Source: Saccharina japonica
Lineage: Eukaryota; Sar; Phaeophyceae; Laminariales; Laminariaceae
NCBI GenBank assembly: GCA_008828725.1
Contig: MEHQ01002806.1
Coordinates: forward strand, 1 to 64,000
Direction of reading: 5' to 3'
DNA length: 64,000 nucleotides
A program made the translations under genes and the position numbers. Under the pieces are notes generated by a model. The model ran no database searches, was not told the DNA's origin, and worked only from the letters and a program-made list of their open reading frames with translations. Of the stretch, positions 1 to 9,571 are shown one piece after another (position 1 is the first letter of the stretch; each line of letters begins with the position of its first letter).

Positions 1-1018
1 GCCCCGAACCGACCTGACCTGACCCAGGTTTGACCCTGTCCTGTGAACACCCCTGAAACAAAAAAGCTAATCCGCCCCTTCTCGCCCTTAGAAGTGATCG
101 GAAAAGCTCCCCCCCAAGGGAACGTACTGTAAGAAAAAAAAAAGAAAAAAAGTCGCCCCCTTCTTGGGCCCCAAAATTGTGACCGGAAAGTACGAAAATA
201 CCAGCCGTGTCTTAACCAGCCTACGTACGTTTCATGCGTACGTGTATACCTGGTATAGGTATATCACGAACCGAAGTCGGTACAGAAGGTAGTAGACTTT
301 ATTGTGCAGAGAGAGAGCTATTTTAGTTTCTGTGTGGCTTTCTTCTTTCGGAGTGCTTATGAGTGATCAACGTTGAAGCTCATGCTACCAGTACTCATTG
401 TAGGATTGTAAGGGTCGTTCTTATCGAGCAACGTTTTCCCAAAATTGCCAATATTTTTTTCCCAAAAAAACCCAGGAAAACCAGGAAAACCAGGCTTTAT
501 TTGGAATGTTTGGATTTTAACAGAGGGCAAAATATCTGGAAGGCTTCGCATTCCAAATATTTGGTAATTATATTTGGAAAATTGGAAGTCCTAAAAATTG
601 CGCGAAAAAAAATATTTTGGATTGTTTTGAAAAAAAAGTTGCTCGATAAGAACGAACCGTCCTAAATAATGGTTTCCGGCGATATTGGGGTAAGGAACAT
701 ACTAATTACAACAGCCTTTACTAATAGTCCAGTCAGAAGAGATTTGCCCTCAGAAGGCGAAAAAAAGTGCTACTACCCGGCAAATATCCAGGCCAGATAT
801 GAACTATCACACAGTAGTCTCGAGTGGTACCTTAAGCTGTCCAAATTGACAAGGATATTGTAGTTTCCGAAATGGTACCAAACTGGCACTTGGGGAAATC
901 TGATAGTGTGGGACATTTTTTTCAGTTCTGCGTGGGTCAAGAACTGGTTCCACATATAATATTTGGGGACAAACTACTTGGAAATAGTGTGGGATACGTT
1001 TTTTTCCGTTATTAATGC

Positions 1019-1108
1019 GTTAACCCCTTAAGAACTGGTCCCACGAATTCGGGGAAAAACTACTTGGAATTAGTGTGGGACATTTTTTTTCAGTTCTGAA
1101 ATGGGTTG
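1019..1108. mobile_element. TTAACCC-type short MITE
   Basis: About 90 bp. It begins GTTAACCCCTTAAGAACTGG and ends with the imperfect inverse CAGTTCTGAAATGGGTT. The core contains ACTACTTGGAATTAGTGTGG. Two more degenerate copies lie immediately upstream (about 870-1015). Other copies in the window: about 8905-9082 (a pair), 20190-20279, 45704-45788, 46774-46861 and 49129-49216. The structure is a short non-autonomous DNA transposon. The superfamily is not assignable because target duplications are unclear. Confidence 0.65.
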
Positions 1109-1197
1109 AGGTAAGGCCCCCTGTGCGTTTTTGGTGGCCACCGGCTATAATAGGTTATACTGGTATAATTCTGGTATCATTATTTGTTTCCGATGAG

Positions 1198-1960
1198 CTG
1201 CGTGTGGTGAGATAAATGGGCCATAGTACGGGGTATATCACGGGTGGTATATTAGATAAATGAGCTATATCCGGATATATATACGGTATTTTTTTTTAAT
1301 TTTTTAATATATACGGTATGGCACGGCTCGTAAGATAAACCAGCTGCGGGGTATATAACACGGGTGAAGAGATAAACGAGCTGCGGAAAATAACATGGGG
1401 GATAATATAAATGACCTACGGAAAATAACGTGGGTGATAAGATAAATGAGCTGCGGTATAATCACGGGTGATAATATGAATGAGCTAAGTAAAATCACAC
1501 GGCTGATGAGGTAAATGAGCTACGGGGGGTATAACACGGCTGGCAAGATGAATGGGCTACGGTCTACGGGGGATTTTTAACACGGGTGAAAATATGCGTG
1601 AGCTGCGGTATAATACGGGTGGTACGATAAATAAGCTGCGGAAAATAACACGGGTAAAAAGATAAATGAGCGGCGGTATAACGCGGGTGGTATGTACGAT
1701 AAATGAGCTGCGGGTGGTGAGTAAGATAAATTAGCTGCGGTATAACACGGATGATAGGAGAAAGGAGCTATATACGGTATAACACGGCTGGTGGAATGAA
1801 TGAGCTACGGTAAAACACCGGTGATGAGATAAATGAGCTATACACGGTATACCACGGGGGATGAGATACATGAGCTGCGGAAAATAACACGGGTGGTAAT
1901 ATAAATGAGCTATACGGTATAACCAGCCGGAAAGTAAGAGTGATGGTTGAAACAAAAGTA
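1198..1960. repeat. Minisatellite of about 35-45 bp degenerate units
   Basis: Units contain GATAAATGAGCTGCGG followed by a TATAACACGGGTGGTA-like half, repeated about 18-20 times with substitutions and length changes. The divergence among units says it is old. It lies in the presumed intron before the first visible TTC38 exon. The short reverse-strand open frames here are translations of the repeat. Confidence 0.75.
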
Positions 1961-2350
1961 CATACTAAGTCGAAGTATTAGATAGATATATTATATATAC
2001 GCATGTACGTAATACCTGGCACCTGGTAGGTACAAATTGCCATGTACAGCCAAGCCAGTAGCTGAAAGGTCTGTACGTGCAGACCTTCGCCAGAATGGTT
2101 GAGATCGACACATGTACGAGTAACCCTGTATATTTTATTACGCCTAATCCCGACCGCCTGGAAAAACAATACTGGGAAATTTCTGGGAAATTTATTGGAC
2201 TATCAACCATTTTCTCGAAGCTGATGGCCAAGTCGTAAAACATTACTATACACTGCATCCGACACCCTTATTCGCCCCCCCCCCCCCCCCCCCCCCCCCC
2301 CTTTTCCCCCCCCCCCCCCCCCCCTTCCCGTCCCCATTGATATTCTACAG

Positions 2351-5300
2351 GAGGGCGGTACGCTAGACGGGGCGCTTCGGCTGCCCCCCCCTCCCCCCTT
2401 CGCCCTCACCGACGCCTCTAGCCTGCTCTGGAGGATGGACATCCTGGGCGTGGAAACGGGGGCGCATAGATGGCGCGGGGTGGCAGAGGTGAGCTTTGAA
2501 AACCTGTTATAAATAGTATCTGCTGTAGACTCGAGGTTGCGCGCGGGGAGGGGAGGATCATAGCCAGCCCAAACAGTGCCCCCCCCCCGGTCTTCGATCG
2601 TTTCCTTTCCTTTCCTTTCCTTTCCTTTCCTTTCCTTTCCTTTCCTTTCCTTTCCTTTCCTTTCCTTTCCTTTCCTTTCCTTTCCTTTCCTTTCCTTTCC
2701 TTTCCTTTCCTTTCCTTTCCTTTCCTTTCCTTTCCTTTCCTTTCCTTTCCTTTCCTTTCCTTTCCTTTCCTTTCCTTTCCTTTCCTTTCCTTTCCTTTCC
2801 TTTCCTTTCCTTTCCTTTCCTTTCCTTTCCTTTCCTTTCCTTTCCTTTACTTTCCTTTCCTTTCCATCTCTTCCCATGGCGCTCCTTTGCTACTTGTCAC
2901 ATCACGATATAATATGGTGGTTACCTTTGCGCCGGTCGTTCGTTCTCGTTGCTGCGGCGTTACCGTCTCTCACGCCGCCGCTCAGGCCTGGCTGCTGTAC
3001 GAGCACGCGCGCAACCTTTCCACGTTCCACGACATGCACGCCGCCATGGCCTTCGCGGCCATGGCCAACGGGGTCGAAGACGACGCCGAGTCCGACCTCT
3101 GGCGCTCCCGGGCCGAGACCCTCCTCCTGTCCATGAGAGAGTACGTCTCAAGCGGAGGCTCGCGTCCGCCCCCCCCATCACCACCACCACCACCACCAGC
3201 GCAAGCGCAGGCGTCGCAGCAGCAGCAGCAGCAGCTCCAGGAACCGGACCTGGCCACCGCTTTGAGGGGGAATCCGGAAACTTCAGACGGCGGCGGCGGC
3301 GGCGGCGGCGGTAGTAGTTACGGTGTGGCCCCGCCCCGTTCCCCTTCCCCACTCCTGCAGATGCCACCGCCTGCTAAGGTTGTGCAACTCCACTCGTTCC
3401 CTGCCCGAAGCCCCCCGGCCATGGCTCGAGGGACGGGCGGTAGGGGGGGGTTAGCCGCGGGTATCGGGAGCAAGGGTGGGGGTGGGGGTGGGGGGGCAGG
3501 GGGGGGGGCGGCGGCGGTGAGAAGCCGAGGCGGGCCCGCGGGGGGGAGCGCGGCCGCCCCCTGATAACTTGTGGGTGGCGGAGCACGTGGGGCTTCCCTT
3601 GTGCGAAGCGATGGTGGCGTACCGAGGGGTGAGAGGAGAGGTGGTTTTCAGGGGGCGTGTTTGGTTTGGTTTGGAGGGGGGGGGGGACGGGACGGGGGGG
3701 CGTACTCATTTGTTGCTTGCCTTGTTAATATTTGTTTTTTAACCATTGACCACGCATCCGTCTCGAGAGGGGGGTGTACTTCTTCGTATTCATGCATGAC
3801 CGTAGTCGTATGTAGGACCATAGACCCTCGCACCCCTACATTGGGGGGGGGGGGTACTCAATTTGACCACGAACCGATGCCGTGCACACGAGCGTTTCGG
3901 CTTGCGCTGAGATGTTTCGTATTGCTTCTAGGGATACGTGCGAAGCCCCCCGCAAGAGGCTCTGCAAAGCGCTCTCTTGCGAAGCTCTTTTGCGAAACCC
4001 CGCGAAGCTATGTGGGGCTCTGTGCGTATGCTTTGCGAAAGCTTTGCGATTGCTTTGCGAAAGCTTTGCGAAGCTTTGCGAAAGCTTTGCGAAGCTTTGC
4101 GAAGCTTTGCGAAGCTTTGCGAAGCTTTGCGAAGCTTTGCGAAGCTTTGCGTAGCTTTGCGACGCTTTGTCAAGCTCTGTCGAAAGCTCTGACGAAAGCT
4201 CTGCCAAGCTCTGCCAAGCCCTGCCAAGCTCCTGCCAAGCTCCTGCCAAGCTCCTGGGAGAGACTCTGCGAAAGTACGAACAGCAGCAGCAGCAGTAGCA
4301 CCCACTTCAAATTTTTCCCTGCCGCCGTTTTTGTGCCCCGTTTGTTTTATGACTCGACGCAGGGGAACTTCGAGGAGACCGTTGACACACTCCTGCCCCT
4401 CCGATATCACGTCCACGCCATCGGCGGCAGCAAAGCGCAGCAAGACGTCATCAACATTACCCTTATCGACGCCGCGCTGCGCCTCCCTGATCAGGTGCGC
4501 GCGAAAAAAAGAGGCGGCCGGGGGGGGGGGGGGGGGGGGGGAGGGGGGGAGGGGTGTACTCATGTCATGCATGGCCGTAGTTGTATGACCATAGACCCTC
4601 ATCGCATCCCTACAATGCCGGGACGGAGCATGTCGGGTTTTCACCGATCAGGCAGACATTGGGGTGTACTCATTTGTTGCTTGCCTTAGTCATTTGACCA
4701 TTGACCACACATGCATCCCTTTCGAGACGGAGCACCGTTCGTTCCTACTCCTGATAGAGAGGAACCTCCAACATTTGGGGCGCTCCTTACGTTGTTTCCG
4801 GGGGGGAGGGGTGTACTCATGTCATGTATGGCCGTAGTTGTGCGAATGACCATAGACCCTCATCGCATCCCTGCAATACCGGGACGGAGCATGTTGGGTT
4901 TTCACCGACCAGGCAGACATTGATTGCTCTTGCGCCAAGCTCGAAACGAAACGTGAGGTGTTGGGGCGAGTCGCATGAACGGGTGAGCTGCATCATACTA
5001 TAGGAACCGCTTGTGAGGCGGATTTTCTTGCCTATGGATGACAGCTTCAGTGATACTCATGTCATGCATGGCCGTAGCCGTATGACCATTGACCAAGCAT
5101 CCCTTTCGAGACGAACCAGTGCTCCTACTCCTGGTCGAGACAGCTCCAACAGCAGTTGGGCGATCGTTAGTTTGTTTCCATATATTACGTAGGGGAGGTA
5201 CTCATTCGTTGCTGACGCAGGCTACGATAGAGGTGTACCATGCTTTTTCTGAGCTCGTACTCACTTAAGGGCCCATATTAACGAGTATAAAATAAATTCA

Positions 5301-8300
5301 ATTTGGGAAAAATAAAATTCAAATTCGCTTTTCATTGGTCAACACACGCACCAGCACCCGCCAAGATCCTAATTTTTGGTGCTGGTGCGCGTGTTGACCA
5401 ATGAAAAGCGGGTTTATTTATTTTTTTCCAAATTGATTTTTTTTTTCTTCGTTAAAACGTGGCCTAAGGAGCGGCATATCTCACCGAAAAAATTATTTTG
5501 GAGGAAAATAAAAGCGCTGCCGGATGCGAAATCTCATGACCGAAGTATACTCTGCAACATTATTCGTCACAAAAATGAAAAAACGACGAATTTGGGTTAA
5601 GGAGCCCGATCGTTCAGAAAACTATTCCGCCAAAAAAAGGTATACCTGCCTCTACCGTAGCACGCGTCTGTACTTTGCCTTGGGGTCATTTGACCATTGG
5701 CCAGGCGTTACATCTTGTCAGACCTTTCGACAGTTTTAGGCCCCGCCATTCCGTTATCATGCGAAAGGAACTGCCCGATGTGCACGAATATTTGCAACCG
5801 TCCTGTTTGTGAATCCCTTCGGGGGTCAGGTCGGGTCAACATGCTCAAGTCTCCGGAGTAGTAGACAGCAAGGGCTGATACTTCCGAGGGGGCATGGAAT
5901 GAATTGACACACGACACGCAGTGAGACGTGGAAGTGTGGAGGGCGTAAGCTTTATTTTGACCCATCCGCCGGAGGATTAAAAAAAAATATATATATATGA
6001 CTATTGTAAGGATTTAAGCGATGGCGGAGCACCTACGATAGGGTTTTTATTTTTTTTGGCCCCTATGCTACTATTAGGGCCCGAATTAACGAGTATAAAA
6101 TAAATTCAATTTGGAAAAAATAAAATTCAAATTCGCTTTTCATTGGTCAACACACGCACCAGCACCAAAGATGATACCCCAAGATCCTAATCTTTGGTGC
6201 TGGTGCGTGTATTGACCAATGAAAAGCGGATTTGATTTTTTTTTTCCAAATTGAATTTTTTTCTTCTTCGTTAAAACGGGCCCTTACGGCGGACCATAGA
6301 AACATGAGGACCTACTGCTGTACGTACGGCACACACAAAGACCTATATACCAGGTATAATGTATTACACTCAGCTAACAAAGATGAGTTTTCGATGAAAT
6401 CCTCGAGCTCACAGCTGTTGTTTTTTTAATGTTTTAAATATGTACGAAGTATTACCCTGTTTTTACTAACACTATTGATATTTGGTCCTATTTACTATGG
6501 TCCTCAGTAGGAATAGTAAGCCATCTACGTAATAACCCGACCTTGAGAAAAAGCGAAAACTGGTACCCGACGAATAATGTAAACGCACAAATGGTATTCC
6601 AGGATCAAGACATGAGCCTTTTATTGGGTAATTTCTCAGGTAAGGGGTATACCAATAGTCAATATTAGTCACTAATAGTCGGTAGTAGCCAGTAACAGTC
6701 AGTAATAGTCACCAATAGTCACCAATAGTCACAAAAGTCACTACTAGTCACTAATAGTCGGTGATAGCCAGTGACAGTCACCAATAGTGACCAATTGTCA
6801 CAAAAAGTCAGTAATAGTCAGTAATAGTCAGAAATAGTCACTAATAGCCAGTGACACGGCATATATGCCCTTTCCTAGTACCTGGTATGCGTTATGAATT
6901 TCAGTTGAAATATGCGCACGTATGATACGAGTATATTTGAAAAATTAAAAAAAAAAAACAGCTGTGAGCTATATTGGGTGGCGCGTACACTATTTACTAC
7001 GAGTCCTGTTGATGTTTCACCGAGTCGGCTGAAGAAGTGTTATCGCATTAAAAAAATGCAAGGCATGGGCCGTAGAGGGGAGGACAGAGAAGAGCCCAAC
7101 GCTACTACTATACGTGAACCTGGATCTGAGTTACGACGAAAGAGGGAGAGAGAACAAGAAGGGCGCAGATACTAAATGGGATGAAAATAAATTAATAATC
7201 ATAAAAAAAAAATGGAGTCCTTAATGTGATAAACCTGAAAAAAATAAGAAAGGAAAGATGGAGGCAGGCTGGTCTAGCGCTGGGTCGGGGTCAGATCTTG
7301 TTCTTTCTCGCAGGGAGGCATACGTAGGCGGTCTCTCTTCATTGAACGCGTTGGGTGAAGGGTGACAAGCTGTAATGTGGCCCTTATGGAGCGATGATAG
7401 AACAGGTGGTCATCCACGAGCTATGATAACCTCTGTGTATGTTTTCCAAGCTCAAACAGATGCATCGAAGGCACACCGTAGCATATCCCTATCCTTAATC
7501 GTTTTCACTACAGTCCCTCTATACTGCCGGTATCATATGCGCCAGCCAACAATACCGGCACTATTTATCGATACATTGGCAACCGGCACTACTCTGAACG
7601 CTGTTACACTTAGGGCTGGGCACTGGCTGGCTCAGTCAGTAGCAATCATACTGTCGTCAAAAACAACCAGTATATATACTGGATTGCAGCAGTATACTCT
7701 GTCTCTCCTTTCTCCTCTCTTTCCTTCCGGAACGCATTCGGTGGATTTCCTTACTATCATATGGCGTGTTTTTTGGGGGTACGTGAGAAAAATCTACTGG
7801 CGAACATACTGGCCGGGTCAATCTGTAGATTACTATTGCCAGTAGATTACTACTGCCAGTACATACTGTGCCAGTGCCCAGCCCTAGTTACACTGACTGG
7901 TTAATCCCATCTGTGCCAAGTCAACAGTACCGGCACTATAGCAGCAACCGGCACTACCCCATACGCGCTGCTATCACGCTGGTTACTATCATCTGCTGCC
8001 AAGCGATTTCGCAGGCACTACGACGTATACCGGGCAACCACAGCACTACCGCCGTATATGACAGTGTGTATCACACCCCCTGTGGTGAATTCCAAATCCA
8101 ATTTTCTCCATAACCAGGGGGGCACAGACAACGAAAAAGGCGGCTTTCGGAGCACTTATCTCGTCGAGATGTTTCCATAGACGGGTCGGTCGGGGTTAGC
8201 GCTCGACCGGTCGTCGAGCAAATCAGCGTTGAAATTCGTCCGAGGGGGTGTGGTATACAGCAGTGTCATACCATACGGTATTCAACCGGCACTATAGAGG

Positions 8301-8594
8301 GACCCCCACTGCTGTTATCCCTGCTCTTACCCCTTACATCCTTATATCCCTACCCTTTTCCCTGTACCCCTCCTTCCTATCCCGATCCCTGTATGCCTAT
8401 TTCCCGTCCGCTTGTCGCAGTCCATCGCGAGGACGCTCGTGGGCGAGCGTCGGCTACAGCGGCCCACCAGCGGCCGCGCCTGGGAGGCGTACACGACCGT
8501 GATGGAGAGAGACGGGAACATGCGCGCGGCATTCGAGGCGCGAAAGATATCCTTCCAGTTTGGCATCGGGCAGGGCGGGGTCGGGGCTAACTGA
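2351..8594 (+). CDS. TTC38: TTC38-like tetratricopeptide repeat protein, 3' part (at least four exons)
   Basis: Exons: 2351-2488 (46 codons), 2986-3628, 4363-4494 (44 codons) and 8421-8594 (TGA stop at 8592-8594). All have AG/GT borders and phase 0. The joined product carries the C-terminal hallmarks of the TTC38 family: a DASSLLWRMDILGVE helix, FHDMHAAMAFAAM, HVGLPLCEAM, then LPLRYHVHAIGGSKAQQDV and a final SIARTLVGERR helix. Human TTC38 has the same order with closely similar motifs, from my recollection. The molecular role of the family is poorly known; TPR helices generally mediate protein-protein contacts. Odd points: exon 2 carries a Pro/Gln/Gly/Ala-rich insert (about residues 60-190 of that exon) absent from the human protein. 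It is one base too long to stay in frame, with stop TGA at 3562-3564 just before the conserved DNLWVAEHVGLPLCEAM, which is read in another frame. The break sits in G-runs at about 3437-3546. The last intron is 3.9 kb. The N-terminus is outside the window. Confidence 0.85.
2601..2865. repeat. (TTTCC)53 pentanucleotide microsatellite
   Basis: About 53 uninterrupted TTTCC units with one variant (TTTAC near 2846-2850). It lies in the 497-bp TTC38 intron between 2488 and 2986. On the reverse strand it reads as an endless Lys-Glu-Arg-Lys-Gly frame, which is an artefact. The length is at the limit of accurate assembly and is probably polymorphic. Confidence 0.97.
3690..3775 (+). repeat. Fragment of a CATTTGTTGCTTGCC repeat with G-run head
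   Basis: A G-run is followed by CGTACTCATTTGTTGCTTGC, then a 'gaccacgcatccgtctcgag' stretch. Related fragments occur at about 4662-4800, 20030-20115 and 23950-24055. It resembles the poly-G-headed family in layout (G-run, then TACTCAT, then 'accattgacca') but differs in sequence, so it is probably a sister family. It lies in the TTC38 intron 3629-4362. Confidence 0.55.
4030..4255. repeat. 10-bp tandem array, AAGCTTTGCG units
   Basis: The GAAGCTTTGC unit is nearly perfect from about 4049 to 4150. It decays outward into 'gctctgccaa' variants up to 4255 and 'cgcgaagctc' variants back to about 3955. It lies within a TTC38 intron, 100 bp before the acceptor at 4361-4362. Because 10 is not a multiple of 3 it stays open in several frames on both strands, which produces spurious Ser-Phe-Ala-Lys-Leu reading frames. 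Confidence 0.9.
4520..5210 (+). repeat. Cluster of poly-G-headed repeat copies
   Basis: Three head-to-tail fragments. A G-run (4520-4554) is followed by TGTACTCATGTCATGCATGG and truncated near 4661. A sister-family fragment runs from about 4662 to 4800. A longer copy from about 4801 to 5055 contains the 'gccgtagttgt', 'ccgggacggagca' and 'gcttgtgaggcgga' blocks and the 'ggatgacagcttca' end. A chimeric tail follows to about 5210. All lie in the last TTC38 intron. Confidence 0.75.
5220..5672. mobile_element. CTACGATAGAGG MITE, interrupted by a GGGCCC MITE
   Basis: A ~255-bp element begins GCTACGATAGAGGTGTACCA. It contains 'ttttggaggaaaataaaagc', 'tcatgaccgaagtatactct' and 'gggttaaggagcccgatcgt', and ends 'cctctaccgtagcacgcgtc'. 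Its ends are a weak inverted repeat (ctacgatagagg versus cctctaccgtag). The uninterrupted relative is 54552-54795. Other copies are 57328-57600 and 61880-62325. The GGGCCC element at 5269-5464 splits this copy. Confidence 0.75.
5269..5464. mobile_element. GGGCCC foldback MITE, copy A (Harbinger-like)
   Basis: It starts GGGCCCATATTAACGAG and ends with the degenerate inverse GTTAAAACGTGGCC. Inside are two long near-perfect inverted arms (GCTTTTCATTGGTCAACACA and its complement) around a short loop, so the whole copy folds back. TAA flanks it on both sides (5266-5268 and 5465-5467). Compared with the empty equivalent near 54594-54600 (cacgtaaggagc), this is a genuine insertion. It has no coding capacity. 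Confidence 0.85.
6077..6283. mobile_element. GGGCCC foldback MITE, copy B
   Basis: GGGCCCGAATTAACGAG at the left and CGTTAAAACGGGCCC at the right, flanked by TTA/TTA (6074-6076 and 6284-6286). It has the same internal palindrome as the other copies, about 45 bp per core arm around a 'gatgataccccaagatccta' loop. It lies in the last TTC38 intron. Confidence 0.88.
6645..6855. repeat. Degenerate AATAGTCAC-type tandem repeat
   Basis: About 20 units of roughly 10 bp alternate between 'taatagtca', 'ccaatagtca' and 'cagtgacagt'. The mixture of TAGTCA and CAGTGA gives internal near-palindromes. No gene or transposon end is seen beside it. Confidence 0.8.
7040..7215 (+). mobile_element. SINE 3' fragment (plus orientation)
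   Basis: It contains 'gaacctggatctgagttacg', 'aagggcgcagatactaaatg' and a terminal A-run at 7201-7210. These match, in reverse orientation, the tail half of the SINE at 9241-9571 (cgtaactcagatccgg). No tRNA-like head remains. It is probably a 5'-truncated copy. Confidence 0.55.
7611..7886. mobile_element. hAT-type non-autonomous transposon with 8-bp target duplication
   Basis: The 276-bp element has terminal inverted repeats TAGGGCTGGGCACTGGC and GCCAGTGCCCAGCCCTA. It is flanked by the direct repeat GTTACACT on both sides (7603-7610 and 7887-7894). An 8-bp duplication with short TIRs of this type is the hAT signature. No transposase is encoded. It inserted into an older repeat carrying 'ccggcacta' motifs. 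A diverged relative with the same subterminal sequence (actgactgagtcagccag) lies near 21050-21175. Confidence 0.9.
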
Positions 8595-9082
8595 AAGAAA
8601 GAAAAAAAATGTTTTCAAGGGTAGCCGTACAATACATATGATACCATCGGATATGGTACATACCAAACCTGGTTGTTTTGGTTTGGTCATACTCGAGTAG
8701 TAGTAGCCCCTCTTTAGTGCCGGGTATCCGCTTTTACTAGGGGAGACGGTAAACGGAACCCCCGAGTTAGTTCCGTCTGAGAAATGAACTCCCGGTCTCA
8801 AAACCAAAGTATATACTCGTTTACTTTGGGCTTGACTTTAAAATGAGTTATTTTCGTAAACGGAATCTCCGGGTTCCCTTCCGCTTGCCGGCTCGCGCTT
8901 AACCCCTGAACCCTTTTAGTACTGCAGTCCCGTTTTGGGGACAATCCACACTAATTCTAAGTAATTTGTCCCCAAAACGGGACTCCAGTCCTATAAGGGT
9001 TAAGAACCGGTCCCACATATCTGGGGACAAACTACTTGGAATTAGTGTGGGACATTTTTGTTTTCAGTTCTGAATGGGTTAA
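8595..9082. other. 3' flank of TTC38: short MITE remnants, no gene
   Basis: After the TGA at 8592-8594 there is an A-rich stretch and then AT-rich sequence. Two adjacent TTAACCC-family copies (about 8905-9000 and 9000-9082) follow, the first with long inverted arms (cccgttttggggac and its complement). Nothing else is recognisable. Confidence 0.6.
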
Positions 9083-9240
9083 TACGTAGTGCCTGTGGAA
9101 ATGGTTTTGGCACAGATGGGATTACAAGTAGGTGAGCATATAACAGGTGTGGTGGTATGCGGAATAGTGCCGGTTGCCGCTTATAGTGCCGGTATTGTTG
9201 GTTGGCGCATACATACCGGCACTATAGAGGGACCGGCACT

Positions 9241-9571
9241 TTTTTTTTTTTTTTTTTTTTCCATCCCATTTATTATCTTCGCACTTCCGTCCCTCCCTCC
9301 CTAGTCGTAACTCAGATCCGGGGTCACAAAGTAGGCTCCTCTCCCTCCTCCCCCACTACGGTTCTTGCCTTCATTTTTATCGCGCAGAGGGTTCAGCCTT
9401 CCCAACGCTCGTCGACTTTCATCGAATTTTGCTAACTCACGCTCTCGCGCTTTCTGCTAGTCAAGATATTTTTTGCGAGAAAAAGTGCCTAAGAGCATGC
9501 ACTCGGCGGGGCTCGAACTCGCTTTCTTGACGCTTACAGGCTTCGTGGTTACCTGCTAGCCCACCGGGGCG
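9241..9571 (-). mobile_element. tRNA-derived SINE with 26-bp target site duplication
   Basis: Read on the minus strand it starts CGCCCCGGTGGGCTAGCAGG. It has a pol III A-box-like TGGGCTAGCAGG (9552-9563) and a B-box GTTCGAGCCCC (9508-9518), then a unique body, and ends in A21 (T-run at 9240-9260 on plus). The flanks 9215-9240 and 9572-9597 are identical over 26 bases, as expected for L1-type target-primed insertion. A tRNA-derived head, a body and an A-tail define a SINE; the tRNA source was not identified. Related fragments: 7040-7215, about 13431-13663, 22380-22655 and 44140-44360. Confidence 0.85.

Larger units (their letters stand above)
1..2350. other. Upstream intron of the TTC38-like gene, repeat-filled
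   Basis: No coding exon is supported here. The acceptor AG at 2349-2350 opens the first recognisable exon, so this stretch is probably intron, and the missing N-terminal exons should lie left of the window. It holds degenerate copies of the TTAACCC short MITE (about 870-1108), a minisatellite (about 1198-1960) and C-runs at 2274-2324. Open frames on either strand are short and look like repeat translations. Confidence 0.6.

Noticed and set aside
2203-2877. 224-codon minus-strand frame and 186-codon plus-strand frame
   Set aside because: They are translations of the TTTCC microsatellite; the length comes from the repeat not creating stops.
3836-4644. Ser-Phe-Ala-Lys-Leu and Leu-Cys-Glu-Ala repeat proteins on both strands
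   Set aside because: Translations of the 10-bp AAGCTTTGCG array lying in a TTC38 intron; multiple frames are open at once.
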